Assembly: GCA_963840535.1 (NCBI GenBank)
Contig: CAWIZJ010000068.1
Location: 1 to 64,000, forward strand
Source: VAZQ01 sp963840535
GTDB lineage: Bacteria > Pseudomonadota > Alphaproteobacteria > Rhizobiales > Xanthobacteraceae
Length of the DNA: 64,000 bases
Reading direction: 5' to 3'
The notes beneath the pieces were generated by a model that saw only the letters and a program-made list of their open reading frames with translations, was not told where the DNA came from and did no database searches. Both the position numbers and the translations under genes were made by a program. Below, piece by piece: positions 37,542 through 47,718 of the stretch. Every line of letters begins with the position of its first letter. The first letter of the stretch is position 1.

Positions 37542-39924
37542 ATGAAGATTCACGTCATCGGCGGGGGGCCGGCCGGCCTCTATTTCGCGACGCTGATGAA
37601 GAAGACGTGGCCGGCGACGCATGTCACCGTGTTCGAGCGCAACCGTCCTGACGACACTTTCGGCTTCGGAGTGGTGTTCTCCGACCAAACCCTCGAGACC
37701 TTCGAGGCCTACGACCGCGAGAGCTATCGGGCGATTGTCGGGCACTTCGCCTACTGGGACGACATCGAGATCCATTTTCGCGATACCACGCACCGCATTG
37801 GCGGCAACGGGTTCTGCGGCTGCTCGCGCACTACGCTGTTGAAAATACTCGGTCGGCGGGCGCGCTCGCTCGGGGTCGAGATCAGGTACCAGTCCGAAAT
37901 CTCGCCCCTCGATCCCGGGATCCTCGATGCCGATCTCGTGGTCGCGGCCGACGGCATCAATTCACGCCTGCGCGAAACCTTTGTCGACACGTTCAAGCCG
38001 AGCGTCGATGTGCGGCCCAACGTCTTCTCCTGGATGGGCTCGACCCGGCCGTTCGATGCCTTCACCTTCTTCTTTCGCGAGACCGAGCACGGCATCTTCA
38101 TTGCTCACTGCTATCAATACGAGCCGCGGACGCTCGACCTGGATCACGGAGACGGATCCCGAAACCTACGTGCGCGCCGGCCTCGACAAGCTCGACGAGG
38201 CGGGTGCCGCGCGCTTCGTCGAAAGCGTGTTCGCGAAGGAGCTCGAGGGCCATCGACTGATCACCAACCGCTCGATCTGGCGCAACTTTCCCACCATCCG
38301 CTGCGAGCGCTGGGTGGCCGGTAATGTGGTGCTGATCGGCGACGCCAAGGCGACCGCGCATTTCTCGATCGGCTCCGGCACCAAGCTCGCCATGGAGGAC
38401 GGCATCGCACTCTACGAGGCGTTCCGAGCCACGGGCGGGCGCGACGTCGCGGCCGGGCTCGCTCATTTCGAGACCAATCGGCGCGACGAGGTTGAGAAGA
38501 CGCAGCATTCGGCCGATGTATCGTTGGTCTGGTTCGAGCACGTTGGTCGCTTCTGGAACATGGACCCGACCCGGTTCGCGTTCGGCCTGATGACACGCTC
38601 GAAGGCCATCACCTACGACAACCTGGCACTCCGGGCACCCGAATTCGTGACGCAGGCCGATCGGGTGGTGGCACGCGACGTGCGTGCGCTGAGCCTGACC
38701 CCGCTCCCTCTTCCGCCTTTGCTTGCAGGGAAGGAGAGGGAGGGGCCGCGGCCGCTGCCGCCGATGTTCCAGCCGTTCCGCCTGCGTGGCATGACGCTCG
38801 AGAACCGCGTCGTGGTGTCGCCCATGTGTCAGTATTCGGCGCAGGACGGCCTGCCCAATGATTGGCATCTCGTGCACTACGGGTCGCGCGCCATCGGCGG
38901 CGCCGGCTTGATGTTCACCGAGATGACCGACGTCTCGGAGGATGCGCGCATCTCGTTCGGCTGTGCGGGCATGTACAACGACGCCCACGAAGCGGCCTGG
39001 AAGCGGATCGTCGATTTCGTGCACGTGCAGTCGAAGGCAAAGTTCTGCCTGCAGCTAGGCCATGCCGGCCGCAAGGGGGCGACCAGGCTGATGTGGGAAG
39101 GCATCGACGAGCCGCTCGAGGACGGGGCCTGGCCCATCATCTCGGCTTCCCCGCTGCCGTACTACCCGCACAGTGCGGTTCCCCGTGAGATGACCCGCGC
39201 CGACATGGACCGGGTGATCGCCGACTACGTGGCAGCGACCGGGCGCGCCGAGCGCGCCGGCTTCGACATGGTCGAGTTGCACGCCGCGCATGGTTATCTC
39301 CTGGCGAGCTTCATCTCGCCGCTCACCAATGCCCGTACCGACCAGTACGCCGGCTCGCTCGAGAACCGCTTGCGATTCCCGTTGGAAGTGTTCAGCGCCA
39401 TGCGCACCGTCTGGCCCCACGAGAAGCCGATGTCGGTGCGCATATCGGCGACCGACTGGGTGGACGGCGGACTGACCGGAGACGATGCGGTCGAGGTCGC
39501 CCGAGCATTCGCTGCCGCTGGCTGCGACCTCATCGACGTCTCCACCGGCCAGACCGTTTCCGACGCGCAGCCCGTGTTCGGCCGCATGTTCCAGACTCCG
39601 TTCTCCGACCAGATCAGGAATGAGGCCCGTCTCGCCACCATGTGCGTGGGCGCCATTACGACGGCCGATCAGGTCAACACCATCGTTGCCGCCGGTCGCG
39701 CCGATCTCGTCGCATTGGCGCGCCCGCATCTGGTCGACCCCTACTTCACCATGAAGGCCGCGGCCTGGTATGGCGCATCCGGCATCCATTGTCCGCCGCA
39801 GTATCTGGCCGGCAAGGATCAGGCATTTCGTAACAGTGTCCGTGACCGCGATGATCTCGAGGAATTGCGGATGAAGGCCAAGCCGAAGGCGCACCGCGAG
39901 GCGTGGAACGAGGCGGCCGAGTAG
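37542..39924 (+). CDS. Bifunctional 2-aminobenzoyl-CoA / salicylyl-CoA monooxygenase-reductase (frameshifted)
   Basis: About 793 residues and two enzymes in one chain. The N-terminal FAD monooxygenase shows HVIGGGPAGLYFATLMKK, the FAD-contact segment NVVLIGDAKATAHFSIGSGT, and LAMEDGI. The C-terminal half is an Old Yellow Enzyme-type oxidoreductase (MFQPFRLRGMTLENRVVVSP, AAHGYLLASFISPLTNARTD). This domain order is known from 2-aminobenzoyl-CoA monooxygenase/reductase and salicylyl-CoA 5-hydroxylase. A shift near 38140 interrupts the first domain. GGAGG precedes the ATG at 37542. The interdomain linker (near 38700-38755) is a Leu/Pro-rich palindromic insertion. It is divergent from the SDR operon. 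Confidence 0.9.
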
Positions 39925-40025
39925 CAAGCCGGTTCCGGGAACCGCGCTCTCTTGTGAAAGGTCCCGTTCGGGCTCATGCTCGAGAATCTTGCAGCGCTGA
40001 AAGAACGATCGTAGAGGAGCCACTC

Positions 40026-41087
40026 ATGCATGAAGCTCTCAACCACGCCAAGCTCGCCATGCTCTTCCGCAAGGAATTCGAGCTCTGCAATGTGCGTAGC
40101 GGCGAGACCATCGTGCTCTTGAGCGACCTCGGTGCGCGGCGCGACTACGTATCTGCCGCCTTCGCTGCGGCCGAGGACTTGGGTGCCGACGTCTACGAGA
40201 TGTGCGTCAATGCCATGCCGTCTTGGACCAAGGTCGGAGTCGAGACCATCGGACGCTGCAAGGGCACGCTCGAGGCGATCAAGTCCGCCGACATGCTGGT
40301 CTGTCTCCATATCCCGCTTTTCACGCGCTGGCTGAAGGAGGCGCGCGATGCCGGCACCCGGGTGCTGATGGTGATCGACGCACCCGACGAGCTCGAAACG
40401 CTGATGTCGCCGCCTGGACTGAAGCAGGCGGTGAGCCATGCGGGACAGCGGCTCGAACGTGCCAAGACCATGCGCATCACTCGCGCGGGCGGCACCGACC
40501 TCACGGTGAGGCTCGGCGGGTATCCCACCATGATCCAGTACGGCTTTGCGGAGGCTCCCGGTCGCTTCGATCATTGGGGCGCAGGCCATGTGCACACCTT
40601 CCCAAACGAGGGCTCGGCTACTGGCACCGTGGTGTTCGCGCCGGGCGACATCGTGGTGCTGCCCTATTGTCGCTACGTGCAGGACGAGGTGCGGCTCGAC
40701 ATTCGCGACGGCTTCATCCGCAAGATCGAGGGTGGACTCGACGCCAAGCTGATGAGCGATTGGCTCGACGGCAACAAGGCGCACGCGGACGACATGGACG
40801 GCCATGCAATCTCCCACCTCGGATGGGGGCTCAATCCACAGGGCCGCTGGGATGCGATTGCGCTCCATGGCGCCGACCCCAAGCGCCACCATGCCGGAGC
40901 GCGCTGCTTCGCCGGGAATTTCCTGTTCTCCACCGGTCCGAACTCGCAGGGCGGCGGCAGGCGCACCACCAAGGGGCACTACGACGTCCCGATGCGCGAC
41001 TGTACCGTATCCCTCGACAACGATGTCGTTATCGAGCGCGGGAAATTCGCCGACGAGAAGATGCGGGTCGCGTTCGTGCCGCGTTGA
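40026..41087 (+). CDS. NicX-like 2,5-dihydroxypyridine 5,6-dioxygenase / M29-like metalloprotein
   Basis: 353 residues, intact. It resembles 2,5-dihydroxypyridine dioxygenase (NicX), which is related to leucyl aminopeptidases and cleaves a dihydroxylated pyridine ring using Fe(II). Candidate metal ligands are Glu in HTFPNEGSATGT, His in GHAISHLGWGLNP and the His-x-Asp pair in GHYDVPMRD. The ATG at 40026 has AGAGGAG upstream. The next three genes form a ribose-type ABC transporter in the same direction, starting four bases after this stop, so the substrate is probably the imported compound or its derivative. Aminopeptidase activity cannot be excluded. Confidence 0.75.
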   Translation: MHEALNHAKLAMLFRKEFELCNVRSGETIVLLSDLGARRDYVSAAFAAAEDLGADVYEMCVNAMPSWTKVGVETIGRCKGTLEAIKSADMLVCLHIPLFTRWLKEARDAGTRVLMVIDAPDELETLMSPPGLKQAVSHAGQRLERAKTMRITRAGGTDLTVRLGGYPTMIQYGFAEAPGRFDHWGAGHVHTFPNEGSATGTVVFAPGDIVVLPYCRYVQDEVRLDIRDGFIRKIEGGLDAKLMSDWLDGNKAHADDMDGHAISHLGWGLNPQGRWDAIALHGADPKRHHAGARCFAGNFLFSTGPNSQGGGRRTTKGHYDVPMRDCTVSLDNDVVIERGKFADEKMRVAFVPR

Positions 41088-41091
41088 TGCG

Positions 41092-42558
41092 ATGAGCGAC
41101 CCGGCTGCGAGATTGGTGGGCGTCAGCAAGCAGTTCAGCGCCACCGTCGCGCTCGAAGGCGTCGACTTCGACGTCGAGCCCGGCGAGATCCATGCCATCG
41201 TCGGCGAGAACGGTGCCGGGAAATCGACCCTGATCCGCATTCTCGGCGGGGTGCACCGTCCCGACCGCGGCGACATTTTCGTCGCCGGCAAGCTGTGCCA
41301 TTTCGCGAGCCCGCACGATGCGATCGCGGCCGGCATCGTGACCATCCCGCAGGAGCTTCGCCTGGTCCCGGCTCTGTCGGTGGCCGAGAACATCGCGCTC
41401 GGTGATCTTCCCGTGCGCCGCCTCGGTCCGTTCGCCGTCGTCGATCGCGATCGGATGAAACGACAAGCGCGTAGCGTCCTTGCCCAGCTCGATTTCGATC
41501 CCGATCCCGATCGGCGGATCGCTGCGCTGAGCTTCGCCGAGCGCCAGCTCGTGGCAATCGCCAAGGCGCTCCGGCGCAAGTGCGGCGTGTTCGTCCTGGA
41601 CGAGCCCACGGCGGCGCTGGAGAAGCGCGAGATCGAGCGGTTGTTCTCGGTGCTGGCGCGCATGAAGGAGCAGAGGACCGCCGTCATCTATATCTCGCAT
41701 CGGCTCGACGAGGTGGTGAGGATCGCCGATCGATGCACGGTCCTGCGTGACGGACGGGTGACGGCGTCGGCGTGGCGTGGCGCTTTCGCCGCCGGTGATC
41801 TCGTTACTGCCATGACCGGGCGCTCGGCCCGCGAGGTCGAGACCATATCGTGCGCAGCGGGCGACGTGCTCATCACCGCCGAGCCCGACGGCGCCCATGC
41901 GCTGCGCTTGCGTGCAGGCGAGGTGGTCGGCTTGGCTGGGCTGCTCGGCAGTGGCACCGACCGCATGCTGCGTCGTCTGTTCGGCGCCGTGGGGCCGACC
42001 ACGGTGAGAACCAGAGAGGGCCGGCGCCGGTTCGGCCATCCGGCGGATGCGATCGCCGCTGGCATCGGCATGGTGCCGGGTGAGCGAGTGCTCGGCCTGG
42101 TGATGAACCAGTCGGTGCGCGACAACATCCTGCTGCCCAACCTCGACACGCTTTCGCGCCTCGGGTGGCTCGATCGGCGCTCGGGCGAGCGCATCGTCGC
42201 CGAGCTGATGGACCTGCTCGACATCCGTCCGCGCCGCCCGCGGCTCAAGGCGGGCGCGCTGTCCGGCGGCAATCAGCAGAAGGTGATCCTGGCCAAGTGG
42301 CTGGCGCGGCGGGTCGCGGTGTTGCTGCTGGAGGAACCGACCCAGGGCATCGACGTAGGGGCCAAGGTGCAGATCCACGCCCTCATCCGGGATTTCGCGG
42401 CGCGCGGCGGCGGAGCGCTCGTGAGCTCCAGCGACCTCGGCGAGCTTGCCCGCCTGTGCGACGGTGTGCTCGCGGTGCGGCAGGGACGGATCGGCGACAG
42501 GTTCGACCGGGCCTGTGGCCTCGACGAGCCGAAGCTGCGTGCGGCCATCGGCGCGTGA
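41092..42558 (+). CDS. Ribose-type ABC transporter ATPase (two ABC domains)
   Basis: 488 residues, RbsA/MglA type with tandem ATPase domains. Domain 1 has Walker A GENGAGKST, signature LSFAERQLVAIAKAL and Walker B FVLDEPTAAL. Domain 2 has a degenerate Walker A (GLLGSGTDRML), the signature ALSGGNQQKVILAKWL and LLLEEPTQGIDVGAK, as usual in the family. It starts four bases after the NicX-like gene and ends one base before the permease start, in a four-gene operon. The ligand is unlikely to be a sugar, given the upstream enzyme. Confidence 0.92.
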   Translation: MSDPAARLVGVSKQFSATVALEGVDFDVEPGEIHAIVGENGAGKSTLIRILGGVHRPDRGDIFVAGKLCHFASPHDAIAAGIVTIPQELRLVPALSVAENIALGDLPVRRLGPFAVVDRDRMKRQARSVLAQLDFDPDPDRRIAALSFAERQLVAIAKALRRKCGVFVLDEPTAALEKREIERLFSVLARMKEQRTAVIYISHRLDEVVRIADRCTVLRDGRVTASAWRGAFAAGDLVTAMTGRSAREVETISCAAGDVLITAEPDGAHALRLRAGEVVGLAGLLGSGTDRMLRRLFGAVGPTTVRTREGRRRFGHPADAIAAGIGMVPGERVLGLVMNQSVRDNILLPNLDTLSRLGWLDRRSGERIVAELMDLLDIRPRRPRLKAGALSGGNQQKVILAKWLARRVAVLLLEEPTQGIDVGAKVQIHALIRDFAARGGGALVSSSDLGELARLCDGVLAVRQGRIGDRFDRACGLDEPKLRAAIGA

Positions 42559-42559
42559 T

Positions 42560-43492
42560 ATGAGCAGGAATTCGACGCTGGCCGGCCAAATGCCGCTGAT
42601 CTCGCTCATGGTGCTGTGCGCGGCAACCGCGCTGATGACCGATCGCTTCCTTTCGCCGCTCAACCTCACCAATATCCTGGTGCAATCCTCGATCATGGCG
42701 GTGATCGCCATGGGCATGACCTTCGTGATCGTGGGCGGCGGTTTCGATCTCTCGGTGGGCTCGACCGCGGCGCTGTCGGGCTGCATCGCCAGCATGGTGA
42801 TGCTGGAGGCCGGAATCACCGCCGGCGTGATCGCCGGGATCCTCGCCGGCGCGATCGTCGGTCTCGCCAATGGGCTCGTCATCGCGTTCCTCAACGTCAA
42901 TCCCTTCATCACTACGCTGGGCACAATGGTGCTGGTGCGGGGCGTCGTCTTTCTCATCACCGGCGGCGCGCCGATCTCCGGCGAGACCGGGTTGCCGCGC
43001 GAGTTCGTCGCCTTCGGCTCCGACCGCCTGCTCGGTATCCACTACCTGGTATGGATCCCGGCTGTGCTGCTCGTGGTGCTGTCGTTCGTGATGCATGCCA
43101 CGCCCTATGGCCGACGCATCTATGCCACAGGTGGTGGGCGGGAGGCCGCCTATCTGTCGGGCGTTCCCGTCCGCCGGGTCATAGCCTCGACCTACGTCTG
43201 GTGCGGTGCGCTCGCCGGCGTCGCCGGGGTCATGCTGGCTGCCCGCCTGCAGTCCGGCCAGCCTACTGCCGGCGAATTCTATGAATTGACGGCGATCGCC
43301 GCGGTAGTTCTGGGCGGGGCTTCGCTGCAGGGCGGCGAGGGCACGCTGTACAAGACCGTCATCGGGGTGTTCATTATGATAGTGCTCGGCAATGCGCTCA
43401 ACCTGCTCAACGTCGATTCCTATTGGCAGCGCGTGGCGGTAGGGGCCGTGATCATTGCCGCGGCCGCTGCCGAAAGGCTACGTTCGGATTGA
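42560..43492 (+). CDS. Ribose-type ABC transporter permease
   Basis: A 310-residue RbsC-like inner-membrane protein with about eight to ten hydrophobic segments. Family motifs are GMTFVIVGGGFDLSVGSTAALSG, split across the second and third segments, NPFITTLGTMVLVRG and GRRIYATGGGREAAYLSG. The C-terminal half has VVLGGASLQGGEGTLYKTVIG. The ATG at 42560 sits one base after the ATPase stop. It is intact and coupled to its neighbours. Confidence 0.92.
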   Translation: MSRNSTLAGQMPLISLMVLCAATALMTDRFLSPLNLTNILVQSSIMAVIAMGMTFVIVGGGFDLSVGSTAALSGCIASMVMLEAGITAGVIAGILAGAIVGLANGLVIAFLNVNPFITTLGTMVLVRGVVFLITGGAPISGETGLPREFVAFGSDRLLGIHYLVWIPAVLLVVLSFVMHATPYGRRIYATGGGREAAYLSGVPVRRVIASTYVWCGALAGVAGVMLAARLQSGQPTAGEFYELTAIAAVVLGGASLQGGEGTLYKTVIGVFIMIVLGNALNLLNVDSYWQRVAVGAVIIAAAAAERLRSD

Positions 43493-43578
43493 CCGGAGAT
43501 CGAAGACCGGTGATCGAGACAGCGACTACGACTTCCGACACCCGACCTGCTCATATCCGTGACACAGGAGTGGTTCGC

Positions 43579-44517
43579 ATGCCCAGGCTACGCATCTTCC
43601 AGGCCGCCGCGTTCGCGCTCGTCCTTCCCCTCATGCTCATGCCGATGCCGCCGGCTCAAGCGCAACCGAAGACCGTGATAGGCGTCTCACTCGCACAGGA
43701 CGACAATCCCTTCTACATCGCCATGCTGCGCGGCATCCGTGCGCGCGCCCAGGAACTGGGATGGGAGGTGGCCACGGTCTCTGCCAACGAGGACAAGCTA
43801 AAACAGATCAACGGCGTGCAGGATCTGGTGGCGCGCGGCGTGAAGGGCATCCTGATCTCGCCGATCGACGCCGTCGGAGTGAACGCCGCCTATGACGCTG
43901 CGGCTGCGGCCAAGATTCCGATTGTCTCGGTGGCGCGCGGCTCGGCGTCGCCCAACCAGACCATCCACGTGGCGATGGACGAGAAGCAGATCGGCCGCGA
44001 CATCGCACAGTGGACGGCGAAAAAGCTCGGCGGCAAGGGCAAGGTCGCGCTGCTGATGGGCCCGAGCGGCGCGCCGACCTTCCGCAATCTGGGCGACGGC
44101 TATGCCGAGGAGATGGCGAAGCATCCCGGCATCCAGATCGTGACCAAGCACGATGGACCGCTCACACGCGAGCGCGGCGTCAAGCAGGCGGAGGACGCGC
44201 TGGTGGCGCATCCCGACCTTGCCGCCATCTACACCGCCAACGACGATGTCGCATTGGGCGCCATGCAGGCGGTGAACGCCGCCAACCGCAAGGGCAGGAC
44301 CTTCGTCACCGGCATGAACGGCGTGCCGCCGGCTCTGCGCGCGGTGAAGGAGGAGAACCTGGCGATGACGGTCGAGCTCAACCCGGTGCTGTGGGGGCGG
44401 CTCGGTATCGACGTGCTCGCGACCTATCTCAAGGGCGAAAAGGTCGAGCCACGCGTATTCATCAACCACGTCATCATCGACGGCACGAACATCGACGCCA
44501 AGCTGCCGAAGACGTGA
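43579..44517 (+). CDS. Ribose-type ABC substrate-binding protein
   Basis: A 312-residue periplasmic protein (Peripla_BP_4). A signal peptide (FQAAAFALVLPLMLMPMPPAQAQ) is followed by KTVIGVSLAQDDNPFYIAML. Then come VKGILISPIDAVGVNAAYDA and the C-lobe IYTANDDVALGAMQAVNAANR. The start has AGGAG nine bases upstream. It completes the operon with the NicX-like protein, ATPase and permease. The stop lies four bases from that of the converging vWA gene. Confidence 0.92.
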   Translation: MPRLRIFQAAAFALVLPLMLMPMPPAQAQPKTVIGVSLAQDDNPFYIAMLRGIRARAQELGWEVATVSANEDKLKQINGVQDLVARGVKGILISPIDAVGVNAAYDAAAAAKIPIVSVARGSASPNQTIHVAMDEKQIGRDIAQWTAKKLGGKGKVALLMGPSGAPTFRNLGDGYAEEMAKHPGIQIVTKHDGPLTRERGVKQAEDALVAHPDLAAIYTANDDVALGAMQAVNAANRKGRTFVTGMNGVPPALRAVKEENLAMTVELNPVLWGRLGIDVLATYLKGEKVEPRVFINHVIIDGTNIDAKLPKT

Positions 44518-44521
44518 GACG

Positions 44522-47426
44522 TCACCGGCGAAGCTGCGCGCGCAGCTCCCCGAGGGTGCCCCTGAAGAGAACGCGCTCCGCGACGGCGAGCGCAAGCGAT
44601 ACGTCCTCGCCCTTGGGCGGCGTGATGACGAAGCGGTAGCGGCCGTCGCCGAGATCGTCCGGCCCGGCAAGCTTTCCCACCGGCAGTGCCAAGCTGACTT
44701 CGGCCGCAAAGGACGGACCGAGAACGTTGCCGCGGCGGTCGGCCGGTCGCAGCGTGAGGTCGATCGCGCCGCTTCTCGGATCTTGCCGCAGCGTGAGCGC
44801 GCTCCTGGCAAGATCGGCCTCGGCGAATTGCACAAGCGCGGTCATGCTCTCGGTGCGCTCGAAACGCCCCAGCTGGCGATCGTTGCCGACGATGCGCACC
44901 GCCGCGCGATAGAGCCCCGGCACGGAGGCGTTCGTCAGCACCGCGCGGAAGCCGTCTCCGCTGCTGCCTTGCAGGCGGACCGTTTCGGTCGACGGCCTCA
45001 GTCTCTTCCATCGTCTGCTGTCCTGGACGAGCGCGGCGACCCGTTGCTCTGCGACTGACATGCCGGCCTCGTATCCTGGCTTACCGTCGGCCAGAGGCCC
45101 GATCGAAGCCAGCAGATTGCCGACCGCGACGCGCGGTCGCGTCACGGCGGCCGTCACCACCATCGGGCCGTCGATCGGTCTTCCGTCCGCGCTCACATCG
45201 ACGGCCAGCGCGAGCGGCGAGCCGACCTGGTGGCGGACCGAAGCGAACCGGGCCCGGTAGCGCAGCTGCGGCTCGTCGGCGATCGCCGCCGCCTCGTAGC
45301 GGGTGCCCGACTTGCCGCCGATCAGCAGTTGCCAATCGCCGCTTGCCGGAGAGGTCACGGCGATGATCCGGTAGAAGTCACCGGCGACAATCTGCGCCGC
45401 GTCGGTCATGTCGATGCCGTCGCGGAAGCAGCGAACATCGAGTGAGTGTCCACGCGGCCAACTCACCTTGAGCAGGAGCCTGCGCGCGCCCTTGTTGACC
45501 GGGAACGTCTCGACGGCGCCGCGCCTGCCGAGCGAACCGCGTCGGTAATCGATGAGCTGCGGACTATATCCGCGCAGCGTGTTGATGAGCTCTTCGACGA
45601 AGAATTGACGCAAGTCCTCGGCGTTGATGGTCGAGCGAGCGAAGCCTCCCGCCTGCGCCGCGATGTCGCCGAGCAGATCGAGGAATGCGCCGGTCCCGAC
45701 TCCGATCGTGTCAACGGTAACGTCGGGCAACCCGTCGGACGCATCCGACAGCATGTCGATTCGCATCGGCGGGTCGGCTGCTGGCACGTCCGAAGTGGGG
45801 CGGCCGGTGACGTCGCCGATGTCGTGCCGTGGCGGACTGGCGGACAGCTCGCGCACCATCGGATTGACGTTCTGCATACCGTCGCTGAACAGGATGACGT
45901 GCCGCCGTCCTGCGTCCTGCTCCGAAAGTGCCCGCAGTGCTTCGACCGAGCGTTGCAGCGCGCCGCCCATCGCGGTGCAGATTCCCCGGCACGGTGGTCT
46001 GCCCGCGCACGTCGGCAATGATGGCGGCGACATTGGCGTTGGTGAGGGTCGCGACGCGCTGTGCGTCGAACTGCGGCTCGCCGACATTCGTGCGGAAATA
46101 GGTCACGCCGAGACGATCCCTCGCACGCCCCATTGCGACCAAAGCTGCGCGAACAACTCGACGGAATCCTTGAGCACCTCGAGGCGCGAAAGGCAATTGG
46201 CTGCACGCGGGCGCCAGCATGCTTCCGGACATGTCGAGCGCCAGCATGGCGGCCGCGGGCGGCGGGATGATCGGGATATCGCCCTCGCACCGCTCGCCCG
46301 CAGGCGAGCGTTGGTGAGCCGCGGCGAACAGCGCCAAGCAGATGACTTCGGGTGTATGCACCGTGTTGGCATGCACGGCTGCCTTGCGCAGATGGCGCAA
46401 CAGGCCGAAGTCGAGGATGTTGTCGTCGGAGATACCGGAGATCGTGAGATTGATCGCGTCGGCGGACAGGTTACTGGCCAATCCCCGGTTCCTGCAATCG
46501 CCGGACGGGGTGTCGCCGCCGACCATGTCGTCATTGTTGGTGGCAAACAGCGTCACATAGAGAATGCCCTCGTGAGGCTCCTGCGCGACGTTGCGGGAAC
46601 CCGGCGCCTCATTGGGGGCAGGACCGGCAATGGAGACCTGCGTGTCGAGATTCGTCTCGCCGTTGAGGGCCTCGATGAAGTTGTCGGCCTTCGCTTCGCC
46701 GTATCCCAATCCGCAGTCGTTGCCGGAGCTGTCGGCGGGCGTCACCCCGTCGTAGAGCTGCTGGACCGAGACCTTGGTGGTGCTCCGGAACAAGGGCGTG
46801 GCGAGACCGTGGTTCGGCGGCGAAATGGCGATGAACTCGGAAACCGGACGATAGGCGGGTCGTGGCGACAGAAGAGCGATACCGCCGGGGTCCTCCACCT
46901 GGACCTGCAGGCTCTTGAGATATTGCCGGGTGCTGAGCGTACCCTTGCTGTACGCGATGATGACCACTCGAACCGGCGGGGGTCCGGATGGGGCCGTGGT
47001 GTCGAAGCCGGGATTGTGACGTCGAACGATCTCGTCGACCGCCTGCTGGATGTCGGCGGCGTCCTCGGTGATCGAGCGGGCCTGGTTCTCGAACCGTATG
47101 TAATAAGGCTCGATATCCAGCCAGCGATTCTTGTCGTGATCGAGCGCCTGTTTGAACGACGGCAGGCTGCCGCGCGGATTCCACCAGTTGCTCTTGTAGT
47201 TCGGGTTGTCCGAATCGTCGGTCGCGTTGTCGCTGCCGAGCCCGAAATCGATGTCATGACCGTGCACGAAAAGCACCGGCAGCCGCCGGGTCGGTGCCGG
47301 CGTGGGCGGCGAAGGCGGCGGCGGATTGAGCAGCGAGTCGTCGAAGAGATGCACCTCGGCGGCAGCGGCGCCGCAGGGCGCGATCCACAGCACGCAAAGA
47401 GCGCACAGCCACACGATCCGCGTCAT
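44522..47426 (-). CDS. Exported alpha/beta-hydrolase plus von Willebrand factor A protein (frameshifted)
   Basis: About 967 residues. A signal peptide (IVWLCALCVLWIAPCGAAA) precedes a lipase/PGAP1-like hydrolase domain: LPVLFVHGHD near residue 50, the nucleophile elbow VVIIAYSKGTLST, and SPPNHGLATPLF. A vWA domain follows with the metal-site motif LALDMSGSMLAP, continuing in other frames as LEVLKDSVELFAQLWSQWG and then HVILFSDGMQNVN. The C-terminal half is beta-rich, resembling chloride-channel-accessory-type extracellular regions (SLDVRCFRDGIDMTDAAQI). Frames change near 46190, 46115 and 45985. It is monocistronic. I know of no characterised protein with this order. Confidence 0.72.
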
Positions 47427-47718
47427 GGGCTTGCTCCGACGAGGCTTGTACGGAGACTAGCCGATCAGCCGGTGGATTAGCCAGCCGCGGCGGCAAGACA
47501 GGCGGCGTTCGAGGCCGCGTCGGCTGGTGCAGGCGCATACGAGCGTTGCGGCTTCGGACGTGTATGCGATCGTCGGACCCAATTAAGCGGGCTGGCCTCG
47601 GAGCGTGCGAGGGAAATTTGCGCTTCCCGGCGCCCGCTGTATCGTAACGATCGGCGAGGGGCGGTTTCGACCGATGCGCACCCACGCCGCCGGAAACGAG
47701 TGCGCAGGAGGGCGGACA

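Noticed and set aside
39930..39944. Hairpin CGGTTC/GAACCG after the bifunctional monooxygenase
   Set aside because: Six-base stem with three-base loop and no T-run; too weak to call a terminator in GC-rich DNA.
45624..47480. 618-residue plus-strand open frame opposite the hydrolase-vWA gene
   Set aside because: No recognisable motifs; the minus strand carries signal peptide, hydrolase and vWA motifs across the same bases.
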